A stretch of 64,000 nucleotides of DNA, taken from assembly GCA_950022295.1 (NCBI GenBank), contig OX465598.1, positions 121,317,001-121,381,000 on the forward strand. Reading direction: 5' to 3'. Below the pieces are notes generated by a model, which saw nothing but the letters and a program-made list of their open reading frames with translations, searched no databases and was not told where the DNA came from. Made by a program: the position numbers and the translations under genes. This stretch comes from Bromus sterilis. Lineage: Eukaryota; Streptophyta; Magnoliopsida; Poales; Poaceae. This document shows, one piece after another, positions 44,110-58,011 of this stretch (positions are counted from its first letter, which is position 1; the number at the start of each line of letters is the position of its first letter).

Positions 44110-44709
44110 TCAGGGAGCGAACGGGGCGACAAGGAGCCGTGTTGGACGTGGGCCGGGCACGCCCCGGTCACGCATGCACGCGTCCAGTTCACATACAGGA
44201 CACGGTTGCCTCGGCGAGGCCATGCACAACACAACAGCGGCGGCTACGGCTATCCTACGCGAGGCATAACAGAACGGGGAGGGAAGAAGGGTAAGGCGCT
44301 CACGAGGGGGCTCGATGTCGATGATCAGGCTCGGGGACGCGCGCTCGAAGGAGGGGCTCGGGAGGACGGCGGCTCGGCAGAGAGGTGGGCGACGCGGTAC
44401 CAGAGGAGGCCGACGGGGATGAATACGAGGGCGATGGCGCCGGCTCGCTCTGGACCAAGGAGAGGTCACGCGTGAGGCCGTTGACGATGCCCGCGAGCTC
44501 CTAGACGAAGACAATGACGATCGACGGAGCGATCGAGCTCCTGGACCTCCCGTCCATGGCGGCAAACTGGGGAGCAGAGGAGGGGGAAGAAGAAGAGGGC
44601 AAGGGGCATGGCGGCGGCAGGGAGAGGGAGAGAGGCTAGGGTTCGGGAGAGGGGAAGCGGGGCTGGCTATAAGGGGAGAGCAGGGGAGGCTGCCATGGGG
44701 CTCCACCAT
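44110..44709 (-). CDS. Conserved Pro/Ser/Arg-rich ORF in the LTR leader, unrecognised
   Basis: A 199-codon open frame starting MVEPHGSLPCSPL lies in the element's sense direction in the GC-rich leader. It stays open, starting at the same codon, in the two other LTR copies (within 49538-50329 and 60159-60992). The composition is low complexity and GC-driven. A second frame over part of the same DNA (SSIAPSIVIVFVQELAGIVN) also stays open in the 50- and 60-kb copies but has a stop here. It may be decayed captured coding DNA. No function is claimed. Confidence 0.25.
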   Translation of the reverse strand: MVEPHGSLPCSPLIASPASPLPNPSLSPSPCRRHAPCPLLLPPPLLPSLPPWTGGPGARSLRRSSLSSSRSSRASSTASRVTSPWSRASRRHRPRIHPRRPPLVPRRPPLCRAAVLPSPSFERASPSLIIDIEPPRERLTLLPSPFCYASRRIAVAAAVVLCMASPRQPCPVCELDACMRDRGVPGPRPTRLLVAPFAP

Positions 44710-45388
44710 GGCGATCTCCTCTCTGCTTTTTCTGTCGACAGAGAAAAGGTGAGAGGGAAGGAGATGAGAAGGAGAATGACAGGCGGGCCAGGGGGAGAGA
44801 GGAAAAAAAAAGAGGGGTTCTTCGTTGGGCTGGCTTGGAGGTTGGGCTAAGAAGATGGGCTAGCTTTGGAGGGAAGAGGTCCAATTTCTGCGTTTTATTC
44901 TTTATATATATATACATAAAAGAGAGCAGAAAAATGGCTAAAAGAAATGGCAAATGTATTCCAAAAATCATATAAAAATATGATTATGGATCCTTTGCAA
45001 CTTTAGGATTTTTAGAAAATCATTTCGGTCAAATATGTTTAAGCAATTCAAAAGGCATTCAAAATAATTCAAATGCAAGTTGAACTACAACCCCATTTTC
45101 TAGACATGATAGAATCATGGGAATTGGAAGGGATCTTTATCATGGCAAAACATGATGGAATCCAAAAGGGCTTGCTCAAAGGATCAAGATGATCATGAAA
45201 GAAAATGGCAAAGGATATCAAGGAAGAAAAGAAAGAACTCAAGAAAATCCTTTTACATGATCAGAAAAATGCTTGGCCATTTTTCTGTCACATGGATTAT
45301 TGCAAGAATAAATGTGCAAAATTTTATCCCCAATGGGAAAAAATAAAGTGCAAATTTTTCTGGATTTTGTCAGTTTTGGGCTATTACA

Positions 45389-46250
45389 ACTCGCCACCAC
45401 CAACAGAGGATCTCGTCCCGAGATCCGGAAAAACCCGGGGGAAGGGACCGAGAAGTTGCAAGAAAGAAGATCATCCGAGAGGTGAAACTTCCCGACACCA
45501 CCAATATAGGCTTCGCTCATCGTGACAACGATGATTGCCTCCGTCAGGATCCAACCTGGCTGGAGTTTCCGATATCGAAGAAGAAAAGTCCGAAGGTGCG
45601 GGAAACTAATCGAGAGCAAGCTCGGATTCAACGAGGGGATATCGCAACAAAACTGAATCCACTCGAGAAAAGAAACTCAAGGTTTCCGAAATAAGATTAC
45701 GTAGGTACTATTGGATGCCACGAAAATGAGAATCTGAATCGAAACAATACCATACCAGCATTTCTACAATAACATCACTCAGGAAGTTGCGAAAACCTGG
45801 ACAACGAGACGGGACAGAGGAGGATCCACACCCAGTGCCGACTCAAGCGGACAAAGGGGGACAGTCGAAGCGGGAGGTTCAGAATCCTTTAGTTGGATAA
45901 TAACTAGGCAACCCGGTTCGCTGTTTCACGTGGGCCGCACATTTGTCGATGTTGAGTGACAAGCCCACGAGCCATGCTCAGCTAGTTCGAAGTACGCCGA
46001 CCAACCCGCTGCTGATAAAGTATTGGTCCGACTGAAATCTCCTAAACGAGAACCTAGATTTTGGTTTTGAAGAGGATAAGTTGAAGGAGAAAATCATTAC
46101 GTCACACTTCCTTACCAGAGGGAGGGGATAAGGAGTAAAAAGAATCCTACTCTCCGATAACTAACTTAGTAACTACAAAATAGTTTTTTGTCTAGACTCA
46201 ACTTCGGCCAGTAAAGGGATCCTACAGTCGGTAAGGCTCTGATACCAAGT
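45389..46250 (-). other. Internal domain of the giant-LTR element, non-coding
   Basis: No gag or pol motif on either strand. At its left edge the minus-strand sequence CGGGACGAGATCC marks the 3' end of a former gypsy internal domain. At its right edge lies the primer site. At 862 bp it is too short to encode any retrotransposon protein set. Confidence 0.75.
46236..46247 (-). other. Primer-binding site of the giant-LTR element
   Basis: Minus-strand TGGTATCAGAGC, an exact complement to the initiator tRNA-Met 3' end, three bases from the LTR at 46251. It fixes the orientation and shows that the right-hand LTR is the 5' LTR. Confidence 0.92.
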
Positions 46251-49200
46251 TGTAAGGCCCGATATGCGGTACTGTTCCAGATCTAGGTGTTTAAACCCAG
46301 ACCCGGGGACGAAGCACATATCGGTCCCACCGCGACATATGACAAAGCCATATGCCCCGGATTTCCAACATGATATCACAACATTACAGATACAAGGATA
46401 CAACATTTCATACAATCGGCATACAACTGCCTCAATACAATACAACAGCGGACGATACATGTCTGAGTACAGACTACAATCAAATGCCTACTGGCAAGAG
46501 AAAACATCGATCCCATAACCACACGGGTCCAGGCCCTCCGCCGGGATCCTCCTAACTAGTCGTCGTCGAGTTTCCACGTGAAACGTCGATCACCATACCT
46601 GTTATCGATCAGGAACCCTGAAAAGAGTTTGGGGGTAGTATCAGTACAGAGGTACTCAGCATCCAACTGTAGTGGTCATCTGACCAGCAAGGACTTCATC
46701 ACTCGTCATTCTAGGACAACTAGTAGTTTACGGTAAGGAAGGGGTAAGTGGTGAGATTGCTGCCGCGCTAGCATTTATGAAGTGGCTAATGATCTAGAGA
46801 GTAAGATAAGAAGCCAAGCATTCGATGAGGAATCGCCTCCAACAATTCTTGCTATCAAGTACTTACGCAAACATAACACCTATCCTATCCTTGTCCTCCT
46901 CTTCGCATCCCGACGAAGAAGAAGCTGTCAAGGCACACACACACGTTGATCAAGTTATATTAAGATTATCTCAGTTGCTGTTGTCTATGAACAAGGAGTA
47001 GGTCTCAAGACGTCCATAACCGTGGACACGACTTCTCGAAAAGATTTAACCCTGCAGGGGTGTACCTACTGCCCATTACAACGCTCCGCACGCACGCCCA
47101 TCTCTCTCAGTTGCTACCCATCACAGGTAACCATTTTATGATTTAGTTCCAAGAGATCCGAAACGACAGGTCCTTCTAACTAACAACGAACAAATCCGGG
47201 TGGCCCCCTGGGAGTCGACACCCAATCCAAAAGCCGGCCACGCTCTCGGATCGGACTCTTCCGTCTCAACAGGGTTTGGGTTACTGAGACGCCTCACGTG
47301 AGGCCTCGGGCCCTCGCCGGACAAAGGTGGACCAACAGGGAAACCATGTCTCCGCTGGTCCAAGTTGTTTGAAATCTGCCGGCCGCGAACCAGTCACACA
47401 CACGTTTTCAAATGGTAAATCAGCTTGGGCCACCACTAGAAATGTTTGAAGCTAGGTAGGTAAGAAAAGGGGACCCCATAAAATCCCACACGCGGTTAGG
47501 AACGCTCAGTCTTAAAACCAATACCCGGAACTCGGGTCCTAGGTGACTCGAATGGAACAAAGCGTCGGGGCGGGATAGCCTAGACCATCCATCCTTCGTC
47601 GAATATAGTCAACATTTATAATAGTCATATCATCAACAACAATATAATAATGTGATATCCCAAACCCAAGGAGTAACAGGGTAACATCGTAGCATCCTAA
47701 GTATGCATACTAAGCAGGGGCTGAGCAACGAGCAATAGTAACATAGCAGTACAAGGTTTGCTGGGACGGGACATGGCTGTATCGGTTTGAAAGAGGTTGT
47801 AAACATGTGGTAGGATCAAACATCGAACCTAACCTAGACTAGCATGCAAACCGCTGGTTGAAATAGAATGGATCATAAGTAATGTATAGTCCTTGCCTGT
47901 TGATAAGTCGGGTCCCGAAGGTGTAGTTGATCGCAAACTCGCATCGGCTCCGAGAGTATCCGCGGGAGCACACAAGAAGTAAACACTGGAAATGCAATCA
48001 ACGGTGATACACTATCACTACGGAGGAATCACGAGCAAGCAATAAACAAACAAGCATGGTCATGTATGATGCGTGTCATTTTAATATCATGGCATGAATA
48101 TGAGAACGAGCACGTTGAAAAGAAGCATCGGGAAGCAATGGTGCTATGCTACCGACAACCTTCATATGCATTACGTTGGTGAGTTACGGATCCGAAGAAT
48201 CCTTATGTTATAATAATTATGATGCATGATCATGGCATGTGCAAAAGACTAGAAAATAATGTCAACAAGAATTACCCACACACGAGGATAACCTCAAGAT
48301 GGGATTCCTTAACATAATCATAGATGCAATGACATGGCATGGGGTATGATGCACCTAATGCATTCTACTGCAAACAATAAAATAAAGAGAGGGACAACAC
48401 TACCGAAAACTACGGTCATCGCAAGATCTAGGATGCTTGAAACAAGAGATGAGTGCCAACGAAGGAGGGGAAGTGATGTTGTATCACCTATGGAACAAGT
48501 GTACAACATCACAGTGAGGAATGCGACAAGTTGTTTGGCATGGGGTGATCAACAACATACGGGGATCACAAGATAACAACAATTGGACTATGCATGTATC
48601 TCATGATAATTGAAAGGGAATTGTCGGCACACATGTCTCGTGGAACCCACTCAAGCATATATGGCAACAACATGCCAAGGTGGCCCATTGACAAGTATGG
48701 AACACAACACAACGGAAAAGATTGGGAGAAAAGCACCCGGTGCATCATCGCGAGAGGTATCATGTGCAAAAATACACATTCTTCAAATAATGCATGCCCA
48801 TACGATAAAATGAACCGCACCATTGTCTTCCTCACGAAATTCTGCCCCAAAAGTATATATAACATGATATTTTTTGAAGCAAAGTCGCACGGGTTACCGG
48901 CTATGCAAAAATGGGCAGATTTGGATCAAGATGAAAAAAGAGAAAAGGAGAGAAACCCTCCCTGGGCTCTCCTCGGCCAAAGCAGCAAAAGAGAAGAAAA
49001 AGGGATGTTTAATTCGCTCCAACTAGGGATCGAACCAGGGAACTACCATATGAAACCACATCTCCCACACCACTGGGCTGGAGCTAACTCTTTGACAGGA
49101 AAACAGGAGAAAACAAACTATTGCACGTACAGAAGCAAAACTACAAAATATAGCAGAAAAAAAAATAAAAGGAGGCTGCTGGGACTTGAACCCAACACCT

Positions 49201-50293
49201 CTCGGTTGCAATCCAGGTGCCCAAGCCACTGCGCTACACCATCTGACCTCAACAAAACCAGGGAACCAAATGAACTAAACTACTCGCGCAGGATAACTGA
49301 AACTGATGCAAAAATAGAGAAAAAAAGTGGTGCTTTGTGCTGCCAGGGATTTGATCCCACGCACCTGGCTTGCAGTTCAGGGCGCCCAACCACTACGCTA
49401 TAACTTGATAAGTGACAAGTAACAAGGCTGAATCTACAAGAAATAGCTACAGGCGCTAACTGCAACTGAAGAAAACTCAATACCGAAGCCCGTCGGAACC
49501 AGACTGCGGTGACAGCGAGCAGGCGTCCTGGGAGGGCTCAGGGAGCGAACGGGGCGACAAGGAGTCGTGTTGGACGTGGGCTGGGCACGCCCCGGTCACA
49601 CATGCACGCGTCCAGTGCACATACATGACACGGTTGCCTCGGCGAGGCCATGCACAACACAACAGCGGCGGCTACGGCTATCCTACGCGAGGCATAACAG
49701 AACTGGGAGGGAAGAAGGGTAAGGCGCTCACGAGGGGGCTCGATGTCGATGATTAGGCTCGGGGACGCGCGCTCGAAGGAGGGGCTCGGGAGGACGGCGG
49801 CTCGGCAGAGAGGTGGGAGACGGGGTACCAGAGGAAGCCGACGGGGATGAATACGAGGGCGATGGCGCCGGCTCGCTCTGGACCAAGGAGAGGTCACGCG
49901 TGAGGCCGTTGACGATGCCCGCGATCTCCTGGACGAAGACAATGACGATCGACGGTGCGATCGAGCTCCTGGACCTCCCGTCCATGGCGGCAAACTGGGG
50001 AGCAGAGGAGGGGGAATAAGAAGAGGGCAAGGGGCATGGCGGCGGCAGGGAGAGGGAGAGAGGCTAGGGTTCGGGAGAGGGGAAGCGGGGCTGGCTATAA
50101 GGGGAGAGCAGGGGAGGCTGCCATGGGGCTCCACCATGGCGATCTCCTCTCTGATTTTTCTGTTGACAGAGAAAAGGTGAGAGGGAAGGAGATGAGAAGG
50201 AGAATGACAGGCGGGCCAGGGGGAGAGAGGAAAAAAAAAGAGGGGGTCTCGGTTGGGCTGGCTTGGAGGTTGGGCTAAGAAGATGGGCTGGCT
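46251..50293 (-). repeat. 5' LTR of the giant-LTR element, left segment
   Basis: Aligns with 40820-44865 at high identity and ends at TGGCT, the target of the copia-like insertion. It continues at 58012. It includes its own set of three tRNA-like modules. Confidence 0.9.
49019..49406 (-). other. Triplet of tRNA-like modules (second LTR copy)
   Basis: Module C 49019-49086 (here with a consensus B box GGTTCGATCCC), module B 49172-49243 and module A 49337-49406. A boxes, B boxes, spacing and trailing T runs match the first copy. Module A has lost one base between the anticodon and T arms and has one A-box change (TAGCGTAGTGG). Confidence 0.45.
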
Positions 50294-52071
50294 TGTTGGG
50301 GTTCGGGGCAGAAAACACAAATTTTTCATAACCTACGAGACCCATACCCAAGACCTATGCTATGCTGATGCAAGTAACGGACATAAATAGATCACATACC
50401 AGTATGTAGTCCGTTAAGCGGGAAACGTTCCCGCATGAACGTGGTTGGTGTAGTCGTACCGGCAATCCCCGATGCCGCGCAGATCCATGATGACTCCTGT
50501 ATCCACCCGATCCTTGTAGACCGATGATGGGATTACGTCCCCGTCGGAACGTTGTCGATGAAGACCTCGCGATACGATCACGATGATGAAGTAGCACCAC
50601 AAGTGTAGTGCCTCGCGGGATTATACACATACAGTATACACGACGTCCCTCCGGGCTCCGAACAAGTAGAGCAGCGGAAAGAAGATGGATTCGGATCCCG
50701 ATTCCAGCGGCACGACGGTGTGCGTATAGTGGAGAAATCCCCAACCAAGTGTAGACTCCAAAAAAGGGGAGTCCACTCGAGGAAGGAGAAAGGAGAGAGA
50801 GATGAGAACTTATCTCAAAATTATGATGAATAAAAGGGCACCTCTACCCCTCCTTATATAGGCCAAGGAGGGGTGCCACCACCCCTCCACTTCCGGGGTG
50901 GGACTAATCCCAAGGGAGGGGGGTGGCGCACCAAATAAAGGGGGTGGGCCCCCTCATGGCGCCATGGCCCATGGGGGAGGACTCCCTCTCCCCCTAATGG
51001 GCCCTATGAGGCCCATATGCCTTTTTAATTCATTTTAATTATATTTAAATATATTTTAATATTTAATTCAGATAATTAAATAATAAAACATTAATTAAAC
51101 ATTATTAATACATTTTGAACCTTTCAAAATACCCGGAACAACTTCCGGCCTTCATCGGAACAATTTCGGTGTTCTCTCCAATTTCTCCGGTGATCCCGAA
51201 TCAATCCTTACTGCGTCGAGTACCCTTAAGTGTAACACCCTACGGTCCGGGAAACAGCAGACATGATCGAGACAATTCTCATTGATCAATGACTAATCAA
51301 TTGGACCTGGTTACAATCCTTGATAGCCCCTGCGCTTCCATCGAATGAACTTCAATCATTGTTGGATTCGTTAACCGTGTGCCTGTTCCCTTTGTCCTAT
51401 GGTACTTTGCTTGTCCGAGGTTTGATCATCGGTATCCAATATACCTAGTTCGTCCTCGTTCTCAACAAACAAGTTTACTCGTTCCCGTGATATTACAACT
51501 CCGTGACCTAGTCACACGTTTGCAAACTTTATGATGCAATATCACCGAGTGGGCCCAGAGTACCTATCCGTCACACGGATGGACAAATCCCGCTTTGATC
51601 TATTTGCATACTCATCAACCATCTATTTCGGAATACCCAAAGTGCACCGTTATAGCAAGCATATTTCAGTCAGGCGGTGGGATACAAATCAAAGTCTCCT
51701 CATAGATGACAATTACGTATGATCATTACGGTCAAATGATCTGGTCACTACGTTATAGTTATCGCAATGTCGAACTATGTGACTTGATCACATCGCAACA
51801 CTTCTGGTGGGTGTATTTCCATCATATCATTATCCAATGATACGACTCCATTGTCAACAGACGCCATTGTCTCATGATCAGGAAACCTTGATCATCAATC
51901 GCCCAATGGACTAGTATACTAGGGTTTACTAGGGACCTGTTTGTTTGTATACCACACCTGTATTAATGTTTCCGCTTAATACAGTTATAGCATAGTATCA
52001 AACGTATTATGAACTAATGGAATATGCTTGATAAAACATATTTTATTTGCCTCTAGGGCACATTCCCAACA
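50294..52071 (-). repeat. 3' LTR of copia C
   Basis: 1778 bp, AT-rich U3 and a TATATAA box (minus strand, about 50854-50862) upstream of a GC-rich leader. TG...CA ends. Confidence 0.92.
50854..50862 (-). promoter_or_regulatory. TATA box of the copia C LTR
   Basis: Minus-strand CCTATATAAGGAGGGG, repeated at about 56788-56796 in the other LTR. The layout is typical of Triticeae copia LTRs. Confidence 0.65.
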
Positions 52072-55000
52072 GTCTCCCACTTGCACTAGAGTACAAATAA
52101 TCTAGTTGCATTTTCTCTGGATCATAACTCCTTATTGATCATGCTTGCCCGTGGAAGAGGTTGTATCAACGGTCTGGGTACCATTCAGAACCGTATGTCC
52201 TTTTGCAAATCATAATGTCACCTAATTTGACATTCCTTCATTATCCACTATAATGATGAGGTATATATATTTGGCGATGAAGTGAGACTTTGTTTGCTGT
52301 GTCATAACAATGACATCCGGTGGGTCACGCGGACTTTCCCATAGTCATGCACACTTGAGACTCACTCAATCAGAAGTCGAACTTCTTAAGCCATAATATA
52401 ACTCCTGCTACTTCTTGTGAAAGATTCAAATAATCATTAACACCAACTGCACCATTCATAATATGTTATCCATATATGAGAATGTTATCATGCTCCCACT
52501 CAAATATGTCATGCACATATTAAGTTATAGGATAAAACTCATATTGCTCCCACTAAAATATGTCGGCCACATATAAGACAAGGATAACATCCACATGGCT
52601 CCCACTTAAATATGTCAGACACATATTAAGTTTAGGATACTAACCACGTGGCTCCTACTCAAATATGTCATTTACATATAAGTCTAGGATAATACTCCCA
52701 TAGCTCCCACTCAAAATATGTCGTCTACATATTAAGTTTCAGGAAACTATTCAGCTCCCACTCAGTTTCATGCAAATGCATGTTTCCTCGATATTTTGGT
52801 TAAGTCCAAAATCCTTTGATCATCCATCAAAATGAGAATTCAGTTTACGAGACACTAGTATCCATATGTTTTTCCAAAACCTTCTTGTTGTACCAATTAC
52901 AACACTTCTTCAAATACAGGGTTTGAGGAAGTCACGGTATTGATAACAATCTTGGATCAATCGTAGTGAATATCCCTTTGACTCAAGCATTGCTACACAC
53001 TGTAGTCAACCCATTGAATTTGTCAGAAACAATCTTTGTGACAAACCAATCTTGATGTCCCTTTGATGTTCACATTTATTCCTCATAACTCTGAAGTTAT
53101 TGTGAATATCAAGTAACCTCCTTACTTGATAAGATTCAAGCAATCTTAAATGTAACTCAACATAGGATTTCATGACTCGTAGTCATATCTCGTACTTAGG
53201 TTCACCATCGCTTCTTTGTAGTTCGTAGGAATGTCTTGTTCCATTAACATGACAAGTGAATCTTGAATATCATTTTGCACCAGGGGAAAATATATATTCT
53301 TGAATCCTACCTTTATCAGTAAAAGCTCCCATTAGAAGATCATGATCATTATCATTAGTTTCTCCTCTTATTGTAGATCTTTGCTTCCAGAACATATTCC
53401 GTTGCACTACTCTGACATTTGGAGGCAAGGTCAATTACCTTGGTTGAACTTTCACTTTTCTTCCATTACCACATTTATCAAGAACAATTCTTGACAAACA
53501 CCAAACATAGCAATACAAGTTTTGCTCCTTTTGGTTCTAGTTGTGGAAGATGCATCCATAGTTGTCTAAGGATACACTACAAAGATAATTTATCTTACAT
53601 AAATCAAGCTTCCTAGAAACCACAACACACCATGACATATATAGTGTTGGTTTCCACGAACTCAGATGGTTCCCTATGCTGAAGTGAGTGTTTGCATATT
53701 AATTAATAACTCTAAACAATAATAACGTAACTTGGTAAGAGATAACTTAGACCATACACTTTTCGATAGAATATGATCACAATGTTCAGGCACGTCAATC
53801 ATATTGAAGTGTCTCAAGACATTGCAATTTGTGGAACAACTTTCACACAAGTCTTTATGCCCAAGACTAACTCAAAACATTTGTCACTTTGATCAAATCG
53901 TAGAGACTTGTATTTCTTGTTAATTTAATATCCATCTTTACTCTGAAATCTTTTTTGATCATATCAAATTATTTCAGACTCATGTTTCGTTAGTGAATAC
54001 AAATATTCATCTAAGTCCACATACGAAGTTCACGAAATAATGAAATTCACCACATGCTGACATACGATACATCACAATGTATGATACTCAACAATCAGTA
54101 CACATTCCGTTTACCAGAATGCGAGGTTTTAGTCATCTCACCTAAAAGGCATGGTTTGTATGTGTCAAGAGATCAAGTATCTTAAGACAGCATCATACCA
54201 TTCATGACTTAAACTGTAGTGTCATTATTAAGCCTGGATATTTCTTGGCATTACAATATTTCTTATAAATGATCAAACAACTATCATCAATATAAGAATA
54301 ACTCATTCATAATCGTAATGTGACCATAAGAGATATCATTCATAAAAGGAGAACAACTGACTTGTTTCTCACTAATATGAATAATTGTCTTCGCAAGATG
54401 CAAGACACACTAATAAAGTTCACATTCAAACGATCATAAAATTTATTCATATATTAATCAATTGATAGATGTAGAGGGAGAGTGTTGTCGACCATCAACT
54501 ATCTTGATTGCCGTCAGCACACATTGTCACCTCATCCCTTCCAAGCCACTCTCAAGCAGTAAGTTCAAGCATCGAATACTTAATCAACCGCAATTAGTGT
54601 TTCGTGGGAAAGACATTTATAACTCGTATATCAAATATACCTTCTCCGTCAATGACCATTCCTGCATTGGTTCTACTCTTAAAGTTCTTGACTTTAACCA
54701 TGACCTCATGACAGGTGAACGATTCTTCTTCAGGACATAGTCCAGACATGGTCTTTGTAACTGGGAGGAAGCGGATGCAACTCCCCAGTTATCGCAAAGT
54801 AACCAGTCATTCAGTAGTCCAAGTTATACACAAGGTGTTCCATGTATCTTATACATTTTCCAAGTGACTTTCTCAGCAGGTTGTTCCTTCCACCATAGTT
54901 GAAAGAAACCCCGTCCATATACTCATATTCCATTACTCTGATTTGTGACCAAGTGCTTTCAAGTTCACCTAGCACCCCATACGTGTTGGTTAACATGAAT

Positions 55001-56227
55001 TCACAATTCAGATTCCATAGAATGAATTATAGTGTATTGGACATTCATTCATAAGTGACGGTGAGTGCGATACTCATCATCATCTTCCTTGATTACGGAG
55101 TTGTCAGGTGTATCTCCTAGCATTTCTTCGTATTATGTTTAGCAAGTCATTACTAATGAGTATGTCTCTAATGGTGTTGGTACACATCAATGAAGTAAGA
55201 CCCATTTACCTTAAGTTCTATCATACTAAAAGAGCCATAGTTCTAAACATTGGTATGACGTTATCTACAATGATATTTGCTAAGACATGAAGATTAAGTT
55301 CATAATATGGAGTTCATGTTTCAAAAAAACAATTCTGGAACTCCCACTCAGACAAACATCCCTCATAGTTTGTTCTAAGTGATTACATGATCCTTGAAGA
55401 ACATACCTCCCCCGTGTGACACGACCATCAGTATGTTGTTCAAGGTAGGCCATCATGCCAATCACATCATCCATGTGACTCATGCTCGACCTTTCGGTCT
55501 CTTGTGTCCCGAGGCCATATCATATACATATGCCAGGCTCGCCACCACACCCTATGTGATTTGTTGCTGTGTCATGCAAGGCCATATCATATACATATGC
55601 CAGGCTTGCTACACCCACCTCATGTGAACGAAAAAATGTTTGACACACGTGTGACACGAGGTGCCTCCATAATGTAGAACTTTCCAGGTGGTGCTCACTA
55701 GGGTAAGGACACTATGTTGGTTTTAGTGAGGGATCATCCTATTATGTTACCGTCGTATATCTAACATATTAGCAAAACAGGATGCAACATAAATCATACA
55801 TGCTATGATTCCCCCCGACATGCAAATTAAAGTTGAAAACGCCTTTCTACTTTATCTTTTGCAAGTTTTACGTGGCTGCTAGGGGTTTTGAGAAAAGAAC
55901 CGTTTCTATCCTACGAAAACAAGCCACAACACCAATTCCGCAATTGTCTCTATTACACCCCTGTCGGGGCCCTCCGTTGCAAACATCTTTGCATCGCTAA
56001 TGCAGAGAGACAGACACCCCCAACCACTTTATATGGTACAAGACATATGTGAAGCGTGGAACAGTCTCGCGTAAACGCGTAAGGTCGGTCGGGGGGTGCT
56101 TCATCAAACATTGCCGCAACGCTAAATGAGTACACGTGAGAGGGTAACAATTGGAGAATTGATGCCCACATACTAGATGTGTTCTATCCGTACAATACAT
56201 CTACGCATAGCCTTGCTCTGATACCAC
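52072..56227 (-). other. Internal region of copia C, non-coding
   Basis: No gag, protease, integrase or RT motif could be read on either strand; open frames are short. Near the 3' end (52490-52745) about four units of 60-70 bp carry AGTGGGAGC-type purine tracts and a TATGTGNNTGACATAT-like motif. A 69-bp-spaced pair containing GGCCATATCATATACATATG lies at 55513-55612. The PBS and PPT are intact, so mobilisation in trans is conceivable. Confidence 0.65.
56215..56226 (-). other. Primer-binding site of copia C
   Basis: Minus-strand TGGTATCAGAGC, one base from the LTR end at 56228. Exact match to the initiator tRNA-Met complement. Confidence 0.92.
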
Positions 56228-58006
56228 TGTTGGGGTTCGGGGCAGAAAACACAAATTTTTCATAACCTACGAGACCCATACCCAAGACCTATGCTATGCT
56301 GATGCAAGTAACGGACAGAAATAGATCACATACCAGTATGTAGTCCGTTAAGCGGGAAACGTTCCCGCATGAACGTGGTTGGTGTAGTCGTACCGGCAAT
56401 CCCCGATGCCGCGCAGATCCACGATGACTCCTGTAGCCACCCGATCCTTGTAGACCGATGACGGGATTACGTCCCCGTCGGAACATTGTCGATGAAGACC
56501 TCGCGATACGATCACGATGATGAAGTAGCACCACAAGTGTAGTGCCTCGCGGGATTATACACATACAGTATACCCGACGTCCCTCCGGGCTCCGAACCAG
56601 TAGAGCAGCGGAAAAAAGGTGGATTCGGATCCCGATTCCAGCAGCACGACGGCGTGCGTATAGTGGAGAAATCCCCAACCAAGTGTAGACTCCAAAAAAG
56701 GGGAGTCCACTCGAGGAAGGAGAAAGGAGAGAGAGATGAGAACTTATCTCAAAATTATGATGAATAAAAGGGCACCTCTACCCCTCCTTATATAGGCCAA
56801 GGAGGGGGGCCACCACCCCTCCACTTCCGGGGTGGGACTAATCCCAAGGGAGGGGGGTGGCGCACCAAATAAAGGGGGTGGGCCCCCTCATGGCGCCATG
56901 GCCCATGGGGGAGGACTCCCTCTCCCCCTAATGGGCCCTATGAGGCCCATATGCCTTTTTAATTCATTTTTAATTATATTTAAATATATTTTAATATTTA
57001 ATTCAGATAATTAAATAATAAAACATTAATCAAACATTATTAATACATTTTGAACCTTTCAAAATACCCGGAACAACTTCCGGCCTTCATCGGAACAATT
57101 CCGGTGTTCTCTCCAATTTCTCCGGTGATCCCGAATCAATCCTTACTGCGTCGAGTACCCTTAAGTGTAACACCCTACGGTCCGGGAAACAACAGACATG
57201 ATCGAGACAATTCTCATTGATCAATGACTAATCAATTGGACCTGGTTACAATCCTTGATAGCCCCTGCGCTTCCATCGAATGAACTTCAATCGTTGTTGG
57301 ATCCGTTAACCGTGTGCCTGTTCCCTTTGTCCTATGGTACTTTGCTTGTCCGAGGTTTGATCATCGGTATCCAATATACCTAGTTCGTCCTCGTTCTCAA
57401 CAAACAAGTTTACTCGTTCCCGTGATATTACAACTCCGTGACCTAGTCACACGTTTGCAAACTTTATGATGCAATATCACCGAGTGGGCCCAGAGTACCT
57501 ATCCGTCACACGGATGGACAAATCCCGCTTTGATCTATTTGCATACTCATCAACCATCTATTTCGGAATACCCAAAGTGCACCGTTATAGCCATCATATT
57601 TCAGTCAGGCGGTGGGATACAAATCAAAGTCTCCTCATAGATGACAATTACGTATGATCATTACGGTCAAAGGATCTGGTCACTACGTTATAGTTATCGC
57701 AATGTCGAACTATGTGACTTGATCACATCGCAACACTTCTGGTGGGTGTATGTCCATCATATCATTATCCAATGATACGACTCCATTGTCAACAGACGCC
57801 ATTGTCTCATGATCAGGAAACCTTGATCATCAATCGCCCAATGGACTAGTATACTAGGGTTTACTAGGGACCTGTTTGTTTGTATACCACACCTGTATTA
57901 ATGTTTCCGCTTAATACAGTTATAGCATAGTATCAAACGTATTATGAACTAATGGAATATGCTCGATAAAATATATTTTATTTGCCTCTAGGGCACATTC
58001 CCAACA
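56228..58006 (-). repeat. 5' LTR of copia C
   Basis: 1779 bp, nearly identical to 50294-52071, directly followed by the TGGCT duplication. Confidence 0.93.
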
Positions 58007-58011
58007 TGGCT

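Larger units (their letters stand above)
40820..45388 (-). repeat. 3' LTR (4.57 kb) of the giant-LTR element
   Basis: The uninterrupted reference copy. In the minus-strand sense it runs from TGTAATAGCCC through an AT-rich zone (45.35-44.88 kb), a GC-rich leader-like zone (44.75-44.05 kb), three tRNA-like modules (43.98-43.59 kb), and a long AT-rich tail shared with the solo LTR (about 42.6-40.82 kb). Confidence 0.92.
50294..58006 (-). mobile_element. Copia-like LTR element without coding capacity (copia C)
   Basis: The LTRs (50294-52071 and 56228-58006) read, on the minus strand, TGTTGGGAATGTGCCCTAGA to CCCCAACA. TGGCT is duplicated at 50289-50293 and 58007-58011. A perfect tRNA-Met primer site and a purine tract (AGTGGGAGAC) place it on the minus strand. 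By eye the LTRs differ at roughly 25 of 1778 positions, so this is among the youngest insertions. The internal 4.16 kb has no intact gag or pol. Confidence 0.93.
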
